The notes below the pieces were generated by a model. That model was not told the origin of the DNA, made no database searches, and worked only from the letters and a program-made list of their open reading frames with translations. Both the position numbers and the translations under genes were made by a program. From Gyromitra esculenta (Eukaryota > Ascomycota > Pezizomycetes > Pezizales > Discinaceae): 64,000 bases of DNA. Of the stretch, positions 36,437 to 49,719 are shown piece after piece (positions within the stretch are counted from its first letter, which is position 1; each line of letters opens with the position of its first letter). Location: assembly GCA_038503075.1 (NCBI GenBank), contig JBCAML010000010.1:1178001-1242000 (forward strand), given 5' to 3'.

Positions 36437-36679
36437 TACTGGGGTGTAGGGGTATGTCTGGCGAACGTGGCGGTGCAGTCCTCTCCTTGAGAGACTCACA
36501 GTTGTTTGCACTTCCCTAGTTATACCAAACAACTTTGGTTTATAATATCTATATAATATTCTAAATTGATTAGGTATATTTACCAAACCTCACAGATGTT
36601 ACGTGGGTTGGGGCAGGAATATTGACAGCTCTTGTCGCACCGCCACGTTCGCCAGACTTACCCTTGCGCCCTACATGTA
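36437..36679. mobile_element. 243-bp MITE, relative of 20522-20761
   Basis: The inverted arms share a core GTCTGGCGAACGTGGCGGTG (36456-36475), answered at about 36634-36654. Outer ends read TACTGGGGTGTAGGGG and GCCCTACATGTA. Arm layout and the final GGCGGTGC match the 20.5-kb MITE. Confidence 0.7.
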
Positions 36680-36937
36680 GCACTGTACCAGATGGCTGAT
36701 TACCAAGCCCCTGATTCGCGATTGTTGTTGTACATCCACTAACTAAATTCGTCCGCTGATGGGAAGCTCAACAACTACTTACCTATCCCGAGCTTTACTC
36801 ATCTCTCGCAGTACGCTCTTAAATCAAGTCCGCCATCAACAGTCACAAGTCCCTTGCTCCTATTGAGGGTACATTGTTTTCAAGAACTGTCTTGTTCTGT
36901 GAGCCACTTCCAAATTCTTAAACTACCCTATCAATCA

Positions 36938-39932
36938 ATGTACGACCCAGCACCCTATCGAGACGCAGAGGAGCGTGCCACGCGACCTGAAAGCAGGGCT
37001 AGTGATTCCCCTAGGTCTTCCATGGATACGACTTCGACCACCTCTCTTATTCTTGAGAGACTCAATCGTGATGATAACGGGGATATCGACTACGATAGCA
37101 TTATGCATAACCATAGAGAGAAAGAGCACCAAGAGATCGATATTGAAGGTGGCATGCCTCAACTCAAGCCTGTAGAAAAAAAAGTTAGAAGAGCGATCTA
37201 TATCCTTGGGGCGGTAATGGTTGGGGCATGGTTCTTGGCTTTGGTAGTATACGTTTCTAGAGAACACTACCGATTCACAGAGGTTCCGGATTCTGCATCC
37301 GCGGCAACGATAAAAACAGGTAAGAAGATCACACTAGATCAGGTGATGGGGGGGAGTTGGAGGAGCTCGAGACACGAAATTCAATGGATTAATGGGCCTA
37401 CTGGGGCTGAGGATGGGTTGCTGTTGGTGCAAAATCCCTCCGAATCAAGTAGCTTCCTTGAAGTGCAGGATGTCACGAATAGCAGCAACACCATTGTTCT
37501 CATGCAAAGCCGGAGTTTGCAAGGTTCAGGGCAACCGATTCAGGCTTCTAAAGTGTGGCCTAACTCAGATTTGCAGAAGATTCTCGTAGCATCGAATATC
37601 CAGTCGGTCTGGTTTTCCATCAAATATCTCTTCATTATTCTTAGAACATCTTACTGATGGATTGGTTATCAGAATTGGCGCCATTCATACACTGCTCAGT
37701 ATTGGATTTATGATGTTGCTACCAAAACTACCCGTCCGCTTGTACCCACCGACCCAGGCGCAAGATGTTCGTTAGCTGTTTGGTCACCACAAGGCAAATC
37801 TGTCGCATTTGTCTTGAATAATAATCTTTACATCCATCAACTTGATAAGCAAACAGCCTCGGATATTTATAAAGTCACTCAAATAACTAAGAACGGTGGA
37901 TCAGAACTTTTCTATGGAATACCAGATTGGGTATACGAAGAAGAAGTGTTTTCTGCCAACAAGGCGCTGTGGTGGAGTCCAGATGGAGAATATCTTGCAT
38001 TTTTGCGAACGAATGAGACAGAAGTTCCAGACTATCCAATTCAATATTTCGTCTCCCGTCCCTCCGGGGGGATTCCTGAGCCCGGCCAGGAAAATTATCC
38101 TGAGCTCGATTTTATCAAATATCCAAAGGCTGGGGCTCCTAACCCCGTGGTCAACCTGCGCTTTTATGATGTGAAAAGGGACCAAATATTTTCTGTCGAT
38201 ATCAATGGCGACTTTGCGGATGAGGACAGGTTAATCACCGAGGTTCTGTGGGCTGGGTCGCTAAATGTGCTAGTCAAAGAGACTAATCGCGAAAGCGATT
38301 TACTAAAAATGGTCTTAATCAACGTCGGTACTCGAAGCGGGAAGGTTATAAGAGAGGTGGATGTACAGGCTCTCGATGGAGGTTGGCTTGAAGTGGTACG
38401 TAGACCCTTTTCCTCCTCCCTTGAGAGGTTATTAATTTTACGTGCGCGTTAGACCCAAAACACTAAATATATCCCCGCGGATCCTACAAATGGCCGTGAA
38501 CAGGATGGATATATTGATACTATCATCTATGAAGGCTATGATCATCTTGCCTATTTTATGCCCCTTGACAATCCAAATCCAATCCTTCTAACTTCCGGTA
38601 AATGGGAAGTCGTTGATGCCCCTTCGGCAATTGATCTAAAAATGGGTCTAGTATATTTTGTTTCCACAGAGCGGTCCCCTATCGAAAGACATGTTTATAG
38701 TGTTAAGCTTGATGGCTCCGACAAACGTAATGTGACAAATACATCGGAAGATGGGCGTTACGATGTCTCATTCTCGAAGCTGGCAGGCTATGCGTTACTC
38801 TCTTATGCAGGACCTGGTATACCGTGGCAAAAAGTTGTTAGTACACAATCTAAAAGCGGGCTTTTTGAAAAGGATATAGAAAAAAACGAGAGGTTGGCAA
38901 TTCTTGCAGCGAAGCACAAACTCCCGACATTTCATTATTCTACGGTTAATATCGATGGGTTTGATTTGGAAGTTGTCGAACGACGGCCTCCAAACTTTGA
39001 TTCTGAAAAGAAGTATCCAGTTCTTTTTCAGGTATACGGTGGTCCAGGGAGCCAAAGCGTAACCAAATCGTTTCAGGTAGATTACCAAGCATACGTTGCT
39101 GCGGGACTTGAATACGTTGTTGTCACTGTTGATGGGCGGGGAACAGGGTTCGTTGGAAGGGAAGCTCGTGTAGCTGTTCGGGGTGATTTGGGTAAATTGG
39201 AGGCGCATGATCAAATCGAGACTGCGAAGATCTGGGCAGCAAAGGATTATGTAGATGAGAAGCGTATTGCTATCTGGGGATGGAGCTACGGTGGTTTCAT
39301 GACTCTGAAAACACTGGAACAAGATGCTGGTCGGACATTCTCTTATGGAATGGCAGTAGCGCCCGTCACAGATTGGAAATTTTATGGTAATTAATCGATT
39401 CTTCATCTTTTTGATATCTGCCGGCTCTAACTGGAGGATGAAGACTCGATATATACAGAGCGATACATGCACACGCCACAACATAACCCAGAAGGCTACC
39501 AAAACTCGGCGATAACAAATGTTACCGCGTTATCTCAGAACGTTCGCTTCCTTTTAATGCATGGTGTTGCTGACGACAATGTCCATGTGCAAAACTCGCT
39601 CACTTTACTGGACAAATTGGATCTTGGCGGCGTAGAAAATTATGATGTTCATGTCTTCCCAGATTCCGATCATTCGATCTATTTCCGTAAGTAATGCCTA
39701 GTTACATGTGTTACCGTTTAATTTTGTTCCAAAGACTTACCGAAATTATAGATAACGCCAACAGGATGGTCTATGATCGTAAGCATCCTCGTCTATTTAT
39801 CTATATCATCTGCTGATACTAATGTCTGTCCTTTTTAAAGGTCTCACTCAGTGGCTTATCAGAGCATTCAATGGGGAATTTTTGAAGCTTAGGGATTTAA
39901 AACCCATCACAGATGAAATAGAATTTGAGTGA
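36938..39932 (+). CDS. Type II membrane dipeptidyl aminopeptidase (S9B, DPP IV-like)
   Basis: A serine exopeptidase removing X-Pro/X-Ala dipeptides, in fungi usually on the vacuolar or Golgi membrane. ATG at 36938. Exons: 36938-37606, 37673-38395, 38453-39386, 39444-39686, 39752-39778, 39841-39932. A cytosolic acidic N-terminus precedes a single signal anchor ([20 protein letters not shown]). The beta-propeller region follows ([31 protein letters not shown] text), then the alpha/beta-hydrolase domain. Catalytic Ser is in GWSYGGF, Asp in [11 protein letters not shown] and His in PDSDHSIYF. The EE pair needed for N-terminal recognition is visible in DWVYEEEVF. Junctions restore the family sequence ([28 protein letters not shown]). 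Length and motifs fit DAP2/DapB proteins. It is convergent with the MMS19 gene, about 225 bp apart. Confidence 0.92.
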
Positions 39933-40156
39933 ATCTAAGGAATCATGCTCAGACTTCTTTCTTTCTTTAAGGAAACGTGTATGAGCAGTGATGGGGGACG
40001 GTGCTCAGTTCTCTCTCATTTATCATACCTGCTCGTGATCCTTATCTTTATAAATTTTTTTAGCCGTATCATTCTTTGACTTTATATTACTTCTTGTTAT
40101 AGTATCTTATTTCCTTATTTACTGTATCCACTGGCGCAGCCTTCTTATCCTTACTT

Positions 40157-43100
40157 CTACTTATCTGGCTCATCCATTGCAAACCATTTGACCCTACAAC
40201 TCACAGCCTATTTTTGATACTAAAGTCAGATCTACGGTAACCTCCGATATTTAATAATAGGATGGACTGAAAAAAAAACCTAGTACCTCTTTTCTAACGT
40301 TTCTTTTTGGGTCATCTAGCACTAATGCAAGACTTCTGAGCACTGGCCGCTTGAACGGTAGCAAAAGCTCATTCCTAATGGTGCCTGGGAAAACTCCTAA
40401 GCATCTCAAAGCGGCGGCACGAACATTGGGTGGATTTTGCGTGTGATCTGTGCATGCCGAGAGTAATCTTGATACCAGTGATGACACGTGTTCTTTGAGG
40501 GCATCGGCTGATTCCTTGATGGTAATAGAGAGCGTTTCAATTGTGGCGGCTTTAACGCTAGGATCCTGGAGGTCGAGGGATTGTAGAAGAAGTGGAAGAA
40601 TATTGCGTAACTCTGTGAGAATCACGATGGAGGGGATGCTACGAAGAATGTTGGAAAGGGCAACGAGGTAGTTTGGTTTTACGTCTGCAGAGTGAATTAA
40701 CAATCAGTTTTTGAGCATTTGGCTGTAAAGTAAGTTTAGGTAGGACGATACCTGAAGGAGAGCCTTTAAACCCACCCACGATCTTCGGCACACAAGACGT
40801 GAAAATCCGCTGCTTGGTCAACAGTCTCACCACCGCATAGTTTTCCTTGCTGAGGAAATCGCTTTCACCCAACAGGGCAGCAAAGCCCCTACCAGCTGTT
40901 GCACCGTAGGTGGAATTTCCAAGTAGCTGTACTAAATTTCCCGTAATCTTCACTCCAAGTTTATCCCCCCTCAAAACCAAGGCTTTCGCAATCCAAAACA
41001 CGATACGCAATTTTTCGCCCACAGGTTCACTGAACTCTACTAGACTTGCACTAAAAATCGATTCAAGTAATTCATCCACAGTCCTTTGAAGTATCTCGGA
41101 GCCCGTAGGTGCTTTTATCCACTTATTTGTAATCAAGCCGACGATGTGCAAGTGCCCCATCCTATGGGCTGGCGACTGTGGCTTTATAGCCAATTCAACA
41201 TTCTGCCGTAGGAATTCCGTCAAAGATTCGGTCGGGAGAATAATCTAGAAAAGTAAATTACTTATGGAGATAGGGTTGTAAGTTTCAATTTTTGAGCTCA
41301 AACCTCTTGTCGGAACGCTGCCAGCGCATAGGCAAAGACAATCACACACCCAGTTTGGTTCTGCTTGGTACCAACTTGAAAGGGCATGAACTTCTCCGCC
41401 ACTTCCTCTCTGTTTACAATCGCAATGTATCTGCAGGGCACACCATGGACAAAGAGGTTAAACAATTGTTCCGCAATAGAACTTTGTTGTTCAATATTCA
41501 AAGGTCTGATAAGAATATTTATCAATCTTCCTACAACATCCAAGACTGAATTGTCAACCATCGCCTTCGAACTAGTTGATTCTTCTAGCTCTTCGATGAA
41601 AGGTAATACTGTCTTCATAAGAAGAAAGGGTACTAATCTCGCGAAATGTGTTTTCATGTCTTCCTGTCCACGCTCCGGCATTTTTTGTAATACATACAAA
41701 AGGGTAGAAAGAATAGCACGAGGATATGGCGGATTACACTGAGCTTTAATTTAAATTAGAAAATTTCCGAATCACATTTACGGTGTAATAATTTCAAGCA
41801 GATCTTACCACGAAGAATGACTTCCAATTTGTTCAGAAGTCTTGTAAGTAAAACTTCAAATACTGCTCTCTCCAAGCTCAGTTTTGCCAAGGCTTCCAAA
41901 GTAGTCGTATACGGCATTTTTGAATCTTCTCCACCGTCATCTGGAAGCTGCGCCATGAATGCTGGGAAAGTGATGCTCATAATGAGGTTTGGTTTTAGCT
42001 TTGAAATATCTCTCAAGCTCTGCAGCGCTTCTTCCCTCAATTCTTCATTCTCCTGGAATTCGAGAGCAACTTCATCAAGATACTGAACCACCATCCCCAC
42101 CTCGCTCTCTTCCAAAAAATTCTGAGCCCTCGAGAGTAAAGCTAAACCTCGCAATGCAGTCACTCGGAATCCCACCTCTTCTCTTGAACTTCCCATCAAT
42201 ACTTGCGAATATACCTCGAAGAGTTTCTCCCTAAATTTCCCCAGAGGATTTTCAATTATAGGAGCCTGGCAGGACACCATATCTCCCCAGATCCCATAAA
42301 CCTTTAACGTTGATTCTAAGATAAGATTCAGCACCTCCATTAAGGCCCTCTGTTTTGCTATGCCTTCAGCATCGGAGTATATTAACAGAAGAGCAGGCAT
42401 GATATTCTGTATTATATATGCGTATGCCGCGGGGCTGGCTGTCGCTACTTTAGCCAATATCTGGCCTGCAGGTTTTGCTTGCTTCTGCTGTGGTTCCTGG
42501 AGAAGTCTGAGGCACTCCTTAATTATAGATTTGAGATATCTAGCCAATGAAGATGTTTCTGGTGGAATAATAGTCAATCCGAAGGAAAGGGATTCTGCAA
42601 CGGCTCTAGTAGCGAGCAATGCCTCTGTGGCTAATTCGTCCTCATCGGCAGAATTAAAAATCTCAAACTTTACCGCATCCCACAGTTGACTGGAATGAAT
42701 TGATACTGTCTGAGGCCCGTAGGAGAGAGCACATGCGGCTATCGTCTGGAGGACATCTTTCTATAATCGAAAAACTGTTACCATATTGCAAGAAATTAAA
42801 GATCATGGCTGTAAGATACCTTGACACTCTGAGATGTTGAATCCAGCTTTTCGATCAATTGAGGAAATAGCTGCGCAGCAAAGTAGCTTGTTGACGCAAT
42901 ACATTCCCTCAATCTTAACTTCAAATCCTGTGCAGTAATACCATATGGGTCGTCCGGAGGTGGTCGGAAGGTAATTGGGAAATAACAATAAACGACATCA
43001 AACAGAGGCTATTGATTTCCAAACCGGTTAGAGTTAATTTTTGCAACCGATATTGTCCTGATTTGCTACTCACTTCAACTTTTTTGATAATGTCAAATTC

Positions 43101-43991
43101 TACGAGAATGACCTTGATAATTGAAAAAACTACCATTAAATTTCGTGGATCTTTCTCTCCACCAACGAGGTCTACTAGACCCGTCAAAAACTTGTCGCCC
43201 ATCGATTTCAATGCTATGGTAGTCAAAAAATCAGCTTAGAAATCGATTCCTCAATATTCTCCCACTTACCATCTCTATTAGTTGACATCAACCCGTTCAG
43301 CAGTGTCAAAACGACAAATCTCGTCCCTTGTGGGTGCTTTTGCAAATCTACTTTGCATAGCCTGTCCATAATGAGAGCACTTAGCGTCCCGCAAGCGTAT
43401 AACCAAAAGCAACATAAATTGAGTTTACTCAGAAGTAATTATGACAGCCTCGTCCCTTCCGAGTCTTTGCATCCTTTGAAGAGCAATAAGACCTTGCGAA
43501 GTTTCTTTCAATCCCGTTTCATCATCAAGGCGATCACATAGGAATTGGCTGATTACCGAAACTGTCTCTTGCATTAATGCCCGATTAAAACTAATGGTGA
43601 ATAATTATTTCCATAACTAACCGTGTTGTCGAGACAGCGCCTTCGCGTCCAGGGAGCCGAGAACGGCAGAAAGATATGCAACGGCTAGACCATAGGCAGT
43701 CAGGATATAGTAAAATCATATCCATAGACCAACGAACCTTTAGCTCTCACAGTCCTATCGTCATCAATAAGATATTCGCCTAGTGACTGCACGATATCAA
43801 GGAGCTTTAGCTCGTTGCTTTCGATTCCTACGACGTGTAATATTAGCTAACATGATTGTGGTATTGCTAAAACCTTGAGCCAGTTCTCTCAAGATTTTGA
43901 AAGCGCACGCACTTTTTGCAGACTGAGCTGATATTCTGGCTGCCTCAGTAGGATCTTTCTCGAGGTTGAGCATAAATAATCGAGCGTCCAT
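40157..43991 (-). CDS. met18: MMS19/MET18 HEAT-repeat protein
   Basis: MMS19 is the adaptor of the cytosolic Fe-S assembly targeting complex; it delivers clusters to DNA polymerases, helicases and TFIIH. ATG at 43991. Exon 1 is 43991-43874, exon 2 43827-43738 (LLDIVQSLGEYLIDDD with VRAK, the family N-terminus). Many exons follow with helical HEAT text such as IISSIDRKAG, LKPNLIMSITFPAFMAQLPD and SAHRMGHLHIVGLITNKW. The C-terminal HEAT domain is SSLVSRLLSACTDH, NVRAAALRCLGVFP, then LDDPKRNVRKE. The last exon (40207-40157) completes KE-AVSCRVKWFAMDEPDK-stop, matching the conserved KEAVDCRAKW end. I did not fix every intron in the middle, so internal exon limits are left open. Confidence 0.82.
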
Positions 43992-44369
43992 GGTGGGGGG
44001 GATGTGACAGGTAGTCAGAAGAGAATGGTAGGGGAGGCTATTTGGTGGGGAAATGTGAAGATTTTATCATGGTGTCTAAGTCGTACCGCAACCTTATTGA
44101 TAAGGATGAGGCTCAGTTGCATCCATCAGATACGTCACCATAGACCAGTACAGATGAATCGTCCAATAAGAACTGAAGATGACCCCCAAGAAATCCATTA
44201 TCTACCGTATAAATTCAGAAATAACGAACGGGGCCGTGCTGAGACAGCAGAAGAAAAAAGGATGCTGAGATGCCGTCTACAACTGCAGCCCAAACAGCAA
44301 TATCAAAAGTCCGATACCTTCAATTCTTAACAAAACCCAACGAACTTTATTAATCTACAAGTAGTTCTA

Positions 44370-45500
44370 ATTTTACACAGTACTTGCATTTTTGCAGGAT
44401 CGCTTATTGTGGCCTTGCAAATGGCATACAGAAACAAGTGATTTGGTGACGAGCTTTTCCAGGCTCATTACTAGTACCAACAGGTATTTCTTCGTCTCTT
44501 TTCCTTTTAGTTTTGTTTGCTTGACCGACTTGCAAAACTGCACCATCCAATTTAGCAAAAAAAAAATCCAGAATTTTCATCGTTTTCAGATGTTATCTCA
44601 ATATTTTGGATAGTTTCGGGTCCAGGAAGATCACTTTCTCAATCTCCCACAACGAGTTCTTCAGGAGCCAATCCTTTTACCGAAAGCTCATTATCACAGG
44701 AACCATCGATAGGTAGAGCAAGACCAACGCTAGAGGCACATAGTTATTTGTTAATTACGAAATCACTCAATAAAATTTAACTTTAAGCAAAATAACAAGA
44801 AAGCTATACCTGCGAAAGGATTTAATTATACTATTGCGATGTTTTTCAGCCTGAAATTGTTCCTATGCGGTTCCAAGAGCTTTTGATAAGAGAATGTTCT
44901 GAAGGCCAACAGCAGAAATAACCCCAAATCCTGTTGGTTCTAATGTTGGTTCTTCTGGTTCGGGATTTTCTTCATCGCAATGGTCTAATACTGCAAGAAT
45001 TTCTTCTCCGTGCAAGTGAACAAGCTGAAATAATTCAAACTCCATCGCTTCCTTCAAGAAATCTTTAAAGGGACGGTTTACTGCCACATCAAGTACTTGA
45101 ACCAGGCTTGTACAGCCTGCAGGAACTAGTGAAGGGGTAATATTCGATGTTTTAAGAGCTTCGATAACAGCTGGGGTTTTGTGAAAACTGGGTGAATCAA
45201 GAGCTATGACTCGGAGACCGGGTGTTTTTGGAGCAGCAATTCGGCATGGAAGGCCTGATGAGATTGAAATAGAGCCCGTAGAGGATCTTTACAATGAATA
45301 GCAGGTATTAACTGCTCTTGAATCCATTCAAGAATTACTTCTTCATTTGCATAGGCTTCCTCATTGAATTGAACAGTAACTCACTTGTAGTATTGATTTA
45401 ACTCCGTTTTTAGTAGACTCCCTTTACCACAATACAGAATCCAAGGCTTAAGCATGGCTTCGTCCGCAAAAACCGTTAGTTAAATAGTTGCTTGTCGTTT
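44370..45500 (-). pseudogene. pogo-like (DDE_1) transposase remnant
   Basis: The minus strand reads DEAMLKPWILYCGKGSLL, QFNEEAYANEEVILEWIQEQ, then the catalytic-Asp stretch TPGLRVIALDSPSFHKTP, LVPAGCTSLVQVLDVAVNRP and FKDFLKEAMEFELFQL. This is the second half of a pogo/Tigger-class transposase. A C-terminal CHLQGHNKRSC (44373-44420 region) looks like the terminal zinc-knuckle tail. A stop within YYK-VTVQF and frameshifts mark it as dead. It is the close paralogue of the copy at 7-9.4 kb. Confidence 0.75.
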
Positions 45501-45860
45501 ATCTCATTCGCTCTTCTCAGCTTTAGCTCATACTGTACATCAGCAAAAAGAAAATTGCGCCTGAACACAAACTAACACCTGGAAGGTCTATATTCCGCCC
45601 AATGAATTTCAGGTCACCCGCAGGCCGTGCTTTTGACCCTCCCGCCCAGAGGCTTTCTTTCCACGTCACGTGCCTAGAAACGTTTTTCTTCACAGCACTC
45701 TCCTGGTGACTTGCGCAACCCTAGCCCTGGAGACTTAGAGAAAACAAAATTCAAAAAAATTTTGACTTCTTGAAAAGTGCAATGTCAAAACCTTGACGCT
45801 AGGGACTTAGAGAATGAGTGCAGCAAAGCTCGAACCCTAACCCACTGTATGTGATGGCCC
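45501..45860. other. No gene seen
   Basis: It may hold the decayed N-terminal part of the pogo-like copy; nothing firm. Confidence 0.3.
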
Positions 45861-45864
45861 TACT

Positions 45865-46155
45865 AATGGGAATGCTCCTGGAGACAAAGGCTCCAGAACA
45901 TAGCGTTGCAAATGTGAATGTGTATAGGATAAAGATATTCGTTTAAGCAAAGATTGTAGCTCACTGGCACCAAACTTAGTATAAATAAGGTGTTGCTTCG
46001 CAGGTAACTTGCTATTGCTTCAATTGTTGTAAGATAAAAATTCTTTACAGGTAGCCTTGATCTTGATACAGGTACTTTTATGCTAGTAATTTAGATCCAT
46101 GGGTAACAGTACTACCATTAGTTACATGCTATGAGCAGTATTACCTTAGTCATGG
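45865..46155 (+). repeat. Second LTR-like repeat family
   Basis: 45865-46070 matches 54320-54505 in reverse (shared words TTATTTATA, GTTACCTGCGAA, TAAGTTTGGTG). 46115-46153 (TTAGTTACATG..TATGAGCAG) matches 53282-53318 directly. Confidence 0.5.
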
Positions 46156-46197
46156 TCCATCAGGAAAAGTCAAAAAATGTTCATGGGAGTATACAGG

Positions 46198-46647
46198 TTT
46201 CATGGATGGTTGATTCGTTGATTAGTTAGGTACATGGGTACATGGTTGTTGTGTTTCGCTAATGTTCTTTGTGTTTCCGTTGGTTTTGTGTTATAAGTCA
46301 TACGTTTGTCATTGGAGAGTCGGATTATCGGTATATAAGCGAAGGGCTTTCTCCTTTTGTTGTACTTTTCCTTCTCTTCTCTTTAAGCAACGTCTTCTAT
46401 TGTTACTCTCCTTGTATTCAACAATACAAGCCTGGATTCCAGTAGTCCATCATCGCCGCCGTGATTTGGATAGCATCCAGATCCCGCCACTACATCAACG
46501 TAGTGCCTTTGTCAGAGTCACCTTGACTCTTTGTAGACGTAGAGCCTGTGGAATCTTCGCTTTAACTCTCGTCGCTTGTTATCGGTCAAGTAGCACTGCT
46601 CACCTTTGGGGATACCAAAGGGCTTGACGAAACCTTGCTCCTTGAGA
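46198..46647 (+). repeat. Solo LTR (450 bp) inside a repeat
   Basis: TTTCATGG...CCTTGAGA with GTATATAAGCG, the AAGCAACGTCTTC block and a hairpin. Flanks ACAGG/CCGGG form an imperfect TSD. The uninterrupted target sequence is present at 31925-32115. Confidence 0.85.
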
Positions 46648-46779
46648 CCGGGAGTATCCTGGACAGCTGGACCCAATTTGACCACCAACTGGTATCAAGG
46701 TTCTTTGGTATGGGTCCCTGGGTGTCCTGTGGGACTCCCAGGAGCACATTTTTTAGTTTCAGGGATAGGGATCAGACTT

Positions 46780-47640
46780 GTAATAATACCATATTGTATT
46801 GTATTGTATTATATGTATTATTCAGTAAACTTAAATAAAATATGGGGGATAAAATACATACTATAATTTGATGCAGGGTTAGGGTTATGAAATCACTAAA
46901 ATTAAAAGAGAGCAGAAGAAATTTAAGAGAGGTAACAAGAAAACAAAAGTATGCAACCATGTAAAGGAATCCATTTCTAGCAAATTTTGATTGTAGAAAT
47001 TTTACTTCAACTCAAAAAGTTCCGCTTGCTGTCCTAAATTCCAACCATATCTGGGCTCCAACTGTTTTGACTGGCAGGACCGTTTGGATAGGCACTAAAT
47101 GTCACGTTGGGAAAAGCTTAACTTGTTACCACTTTGCTACTGTGTGCTTCCATAGGCTCCAGTAAGTTACCATAACAAAAATAGATGAAATAGACGAAAT
47201 AGCCCTACCCTTGCTTTTCGATGTCTCTCACAGACATTCCACAGTCTATTACATGTTTTCTGTAGCCTTCCCATTGCCTTCCATTAGGGATAGGACTTGT
47301 AATAATACCATATTGTAATGTAATGTATTTTATGTATTATACAGTATTAAAAGATAAAATACGGTGGATAAAATATATACCAGTACTAATATAGGTTAAG
47401 GTATGGTTAACTGCCAGTTTTGAGGGGGTTCTAGGCCTCAACCGGGAAAAAAGGGCCCAGTCAGGCAGCCCTGGCTTGGGAGTGGTCTGTGCGGGTATGT
47501 ATCGTATTATTGATACAATACAATACTCGTAAAATATGGTATTTGATTATAAAATACATATTTTACCGATCCCTACCTTCCATGAGACAATTGGTAGGCT
47601 ATGGGGACACTTCCACCATCTTCTCATGCACTTGCTAGCC
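46780..47640. repeat. AT-rich region with TGTATTATA-like repeats
   Basis: Two related segments (46765-46870 and 47285-47395) share AGGGATAGG, TAATAATACCATATTGTA and TATGTATTATxCAGTA. No gene. Confidence 0.45.
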
Positions 47641-48200
47641 CCCTTTCTGTGAGCTATGGAAGCATCCTGGTGGTCTGTCAGAGCTCTTTCCATGAGCTAC
47701 AGAAGTATCCTGGTGGTTTTAATGGATCAGGTTGAATGAAAGGTTAGGGTTAGGTAGAAGGCTGCAATGAGCTAGGATGTTCAGGGAATAATGTCTTTCT
47801 TCTTCGGCTATGTTTCGGTTATGAGTCAAGGAAAGGAAAGCGGGGTATATAAGGGATGGGTTTAGGATCGCTATTGTTCTTCTTCTCTTTCTTTCCTTAA
47901 GCAACATTCTCGTTTACCTTCTCCTGTATTGCTCGAAATAATATCTCGGTTCTACCTCAGAACCTTCGCTGTCGCTGTCCACTCTCACTGCCCTTATCTC
48001 ACCTTGAGATAGACCCTACATAGAACTTGTAGAAACCTCGCACTCCTTCAACGTGTTGGTACCTTGCTTAAGTAGCACTGCTGACCTTTAGGGATACTGA
48101 AGGGTTTAACGAGAGACCAAAACTGTGAGAGTGGTCTGTCAGAGCTCTTTCCGTGTGCTACAGAAGCATCTTGGTGGTCTGTCAGAGTGCTATTTGTACG
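47640..48200. repeat. About 53-bp tandem repeat split by an LTR
   Basis: Units read GGTGGTCTGTCAGAGCTCTT..GCTA-AGAAG-ATCCT. Two lie left of the LTR and two right of it (48136-48200). Confidence 0.6.
47718..48130 (+). repeat. Solo LTR, perfect TSD GTGGT
   Basis: 413 bp, TTTAATGG...CTGTGAGA, flanked by GTGGT (47713-47717 and 48131-48135), with GGGGTATATAAGG, the TTAAGCAACATTCTCG block and a hairpin. Confidence 0.88.
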
Positions 48201-48554
48201 TGATTTGAACGTCCTAGCATGCTTTGTGTAGTTGTTACAGTATTATTCATTATATTATACTATTACACGTTATCTATATTATATTATATTAAAGCAATAC
48301 TGCATACTCATACCCATACCGCCTCAAACCCACTCTATTGTCCATCCTCGTCGTCCTCATCATCCTCTGCAAATAGGTCCACAGTTGGGTCACATACCAC
48401 TGATGGCTTATTTTTTCACTGCACCGATAGCCCAATAACTGTTTCATTTCCTTCAGCTGCATGCTCAATATAATTCTCTGCGCTTCCTGGGGTATCCTGT
48501 TCTATTGGGTTGTATATTTGTCGAAAACCCCTTTGCCTTGTGGTGATCTTTTGC

Positions 48555-48655
48555 TCTGACATTCACTGACATTCACTCTGACATTCACTGACATTCACTC
48601 TGACATTCACTCTGACATTCACTCTGACAATCGCTCTGACATTCGCTCTAACAAG
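48555..48655. repeat. 12-bp minisatellite CTCTGACATTCA
   Basis: About eight imperfect copies in tandem. Confidence 0.8.
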
Positions 48656-48734
48656 ATTGACTCACCCTTATCTACACTCCCTTCAAAGCTTGTCTTGATG
48701 AATACTCTTGAAGACCAACAATCAAGGGTGTAAC

Positions 48735-49445
48735 GGGGGTAGTCCTACTGCTCTGTAGTGGGAATAGGTATAGGAATACGGCCATTGCAAATACTAGAAA
48801 TCAGGTTGAGATGTTAAGAGTATTTTCGTGCAAAGTATTCAATAATCTTAAGGGCTCTACTCGGTAATATTCTGCCTGATGAGACAGGGAAAAAGAGCAA
48901 CAGGTGGCGGGGTCATACACTATCTTTATAGTGCTGCTGACTCGCCGTCCTCTTTCTGTTCTACTCTTTTGGGGGCCCGTCAAGACCCTGAGAACATGCC
49001 AAGCTATTGTGTGCGGGGCACCTCAAGATTCAGCTAATGATCACTTCAGCGCTCTTCGGCACTCCTCTGTTGTTCTGTCCAGTTAGACCTTCCTGATCCG
49101 CCAGCTGCATGCCATGCCTATGCTGGATGCAGGAATCAGTGCTGATCAGTCTACTGTTACATGTGAGGTGTCCTGCACTTAATAGATTCCCTATTGCCGC
49201 ACCAATGGCTCTGGGCCACTGGTACATGCACAGATGGATTGGGAATGCCACCACAGGAGCTTCCTGTGTTTGGTATCACCGGAGATATATCATTGGTTCA
49301 TCAGCTAATGCTATTCTCACTGGTTCCACTCCATTGGAACAGCAGAGTAGCAGGTATCCTCTAGCATGTGGTAGCTACACCACTCATGCTGATCCTTACT
49401 ACCTCTCTGCTTGTCCGGTACTATTATGCTTCACTGCAGGTAACA
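48735..49445 (+). repeat. Left arm of a large inverted repeat
   Basis: About 700 bp nearly identical in reverse to 52490-53200. Translations of both arms share the same protein-like text (IAAPMALGxWYMHRWIGNAT, AILTGSTPLEQQSSRYPLAC), so they are two copies of one unknown element, not one hairpin by design. No known domain. Confidence 0.75.
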
Positions 49446-49719
49446 GTATTGTAGATCCGTTACAAAGGGCATACCTCAGAGCTACCGTCACAAAGGCTAA
49501 AGCCACACCATTGATTTCGTTGCTATATTTTTCTGTATAGGATTAATGGGTTTGCCTTTTTATTGTACCAAGTGTGGTAAATCCCATTAGTAATGACAAG
49601 GTTGCAAAACATTTTCTTCAGGACCTTGCCAGTTAGCAGCAAGTAATTCAAGATACTAACAATGTAATCTCTTAAATCTACTTTTTTCATCTCGTCAGAA
49701 AATTGAAAATGGTGGGTGT

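Noticed and set aside
38795..39502. 235-codon minus-strand frame
   Set aside because: Antisense to the catalytic exons of the dipeptidyl aminopeptidase.
48555..48655. Regular CTCTGACATTCA units as a CRISPR-like array
   Set aside because: Direct tandem units without spacers, in a eukaryotic genome.
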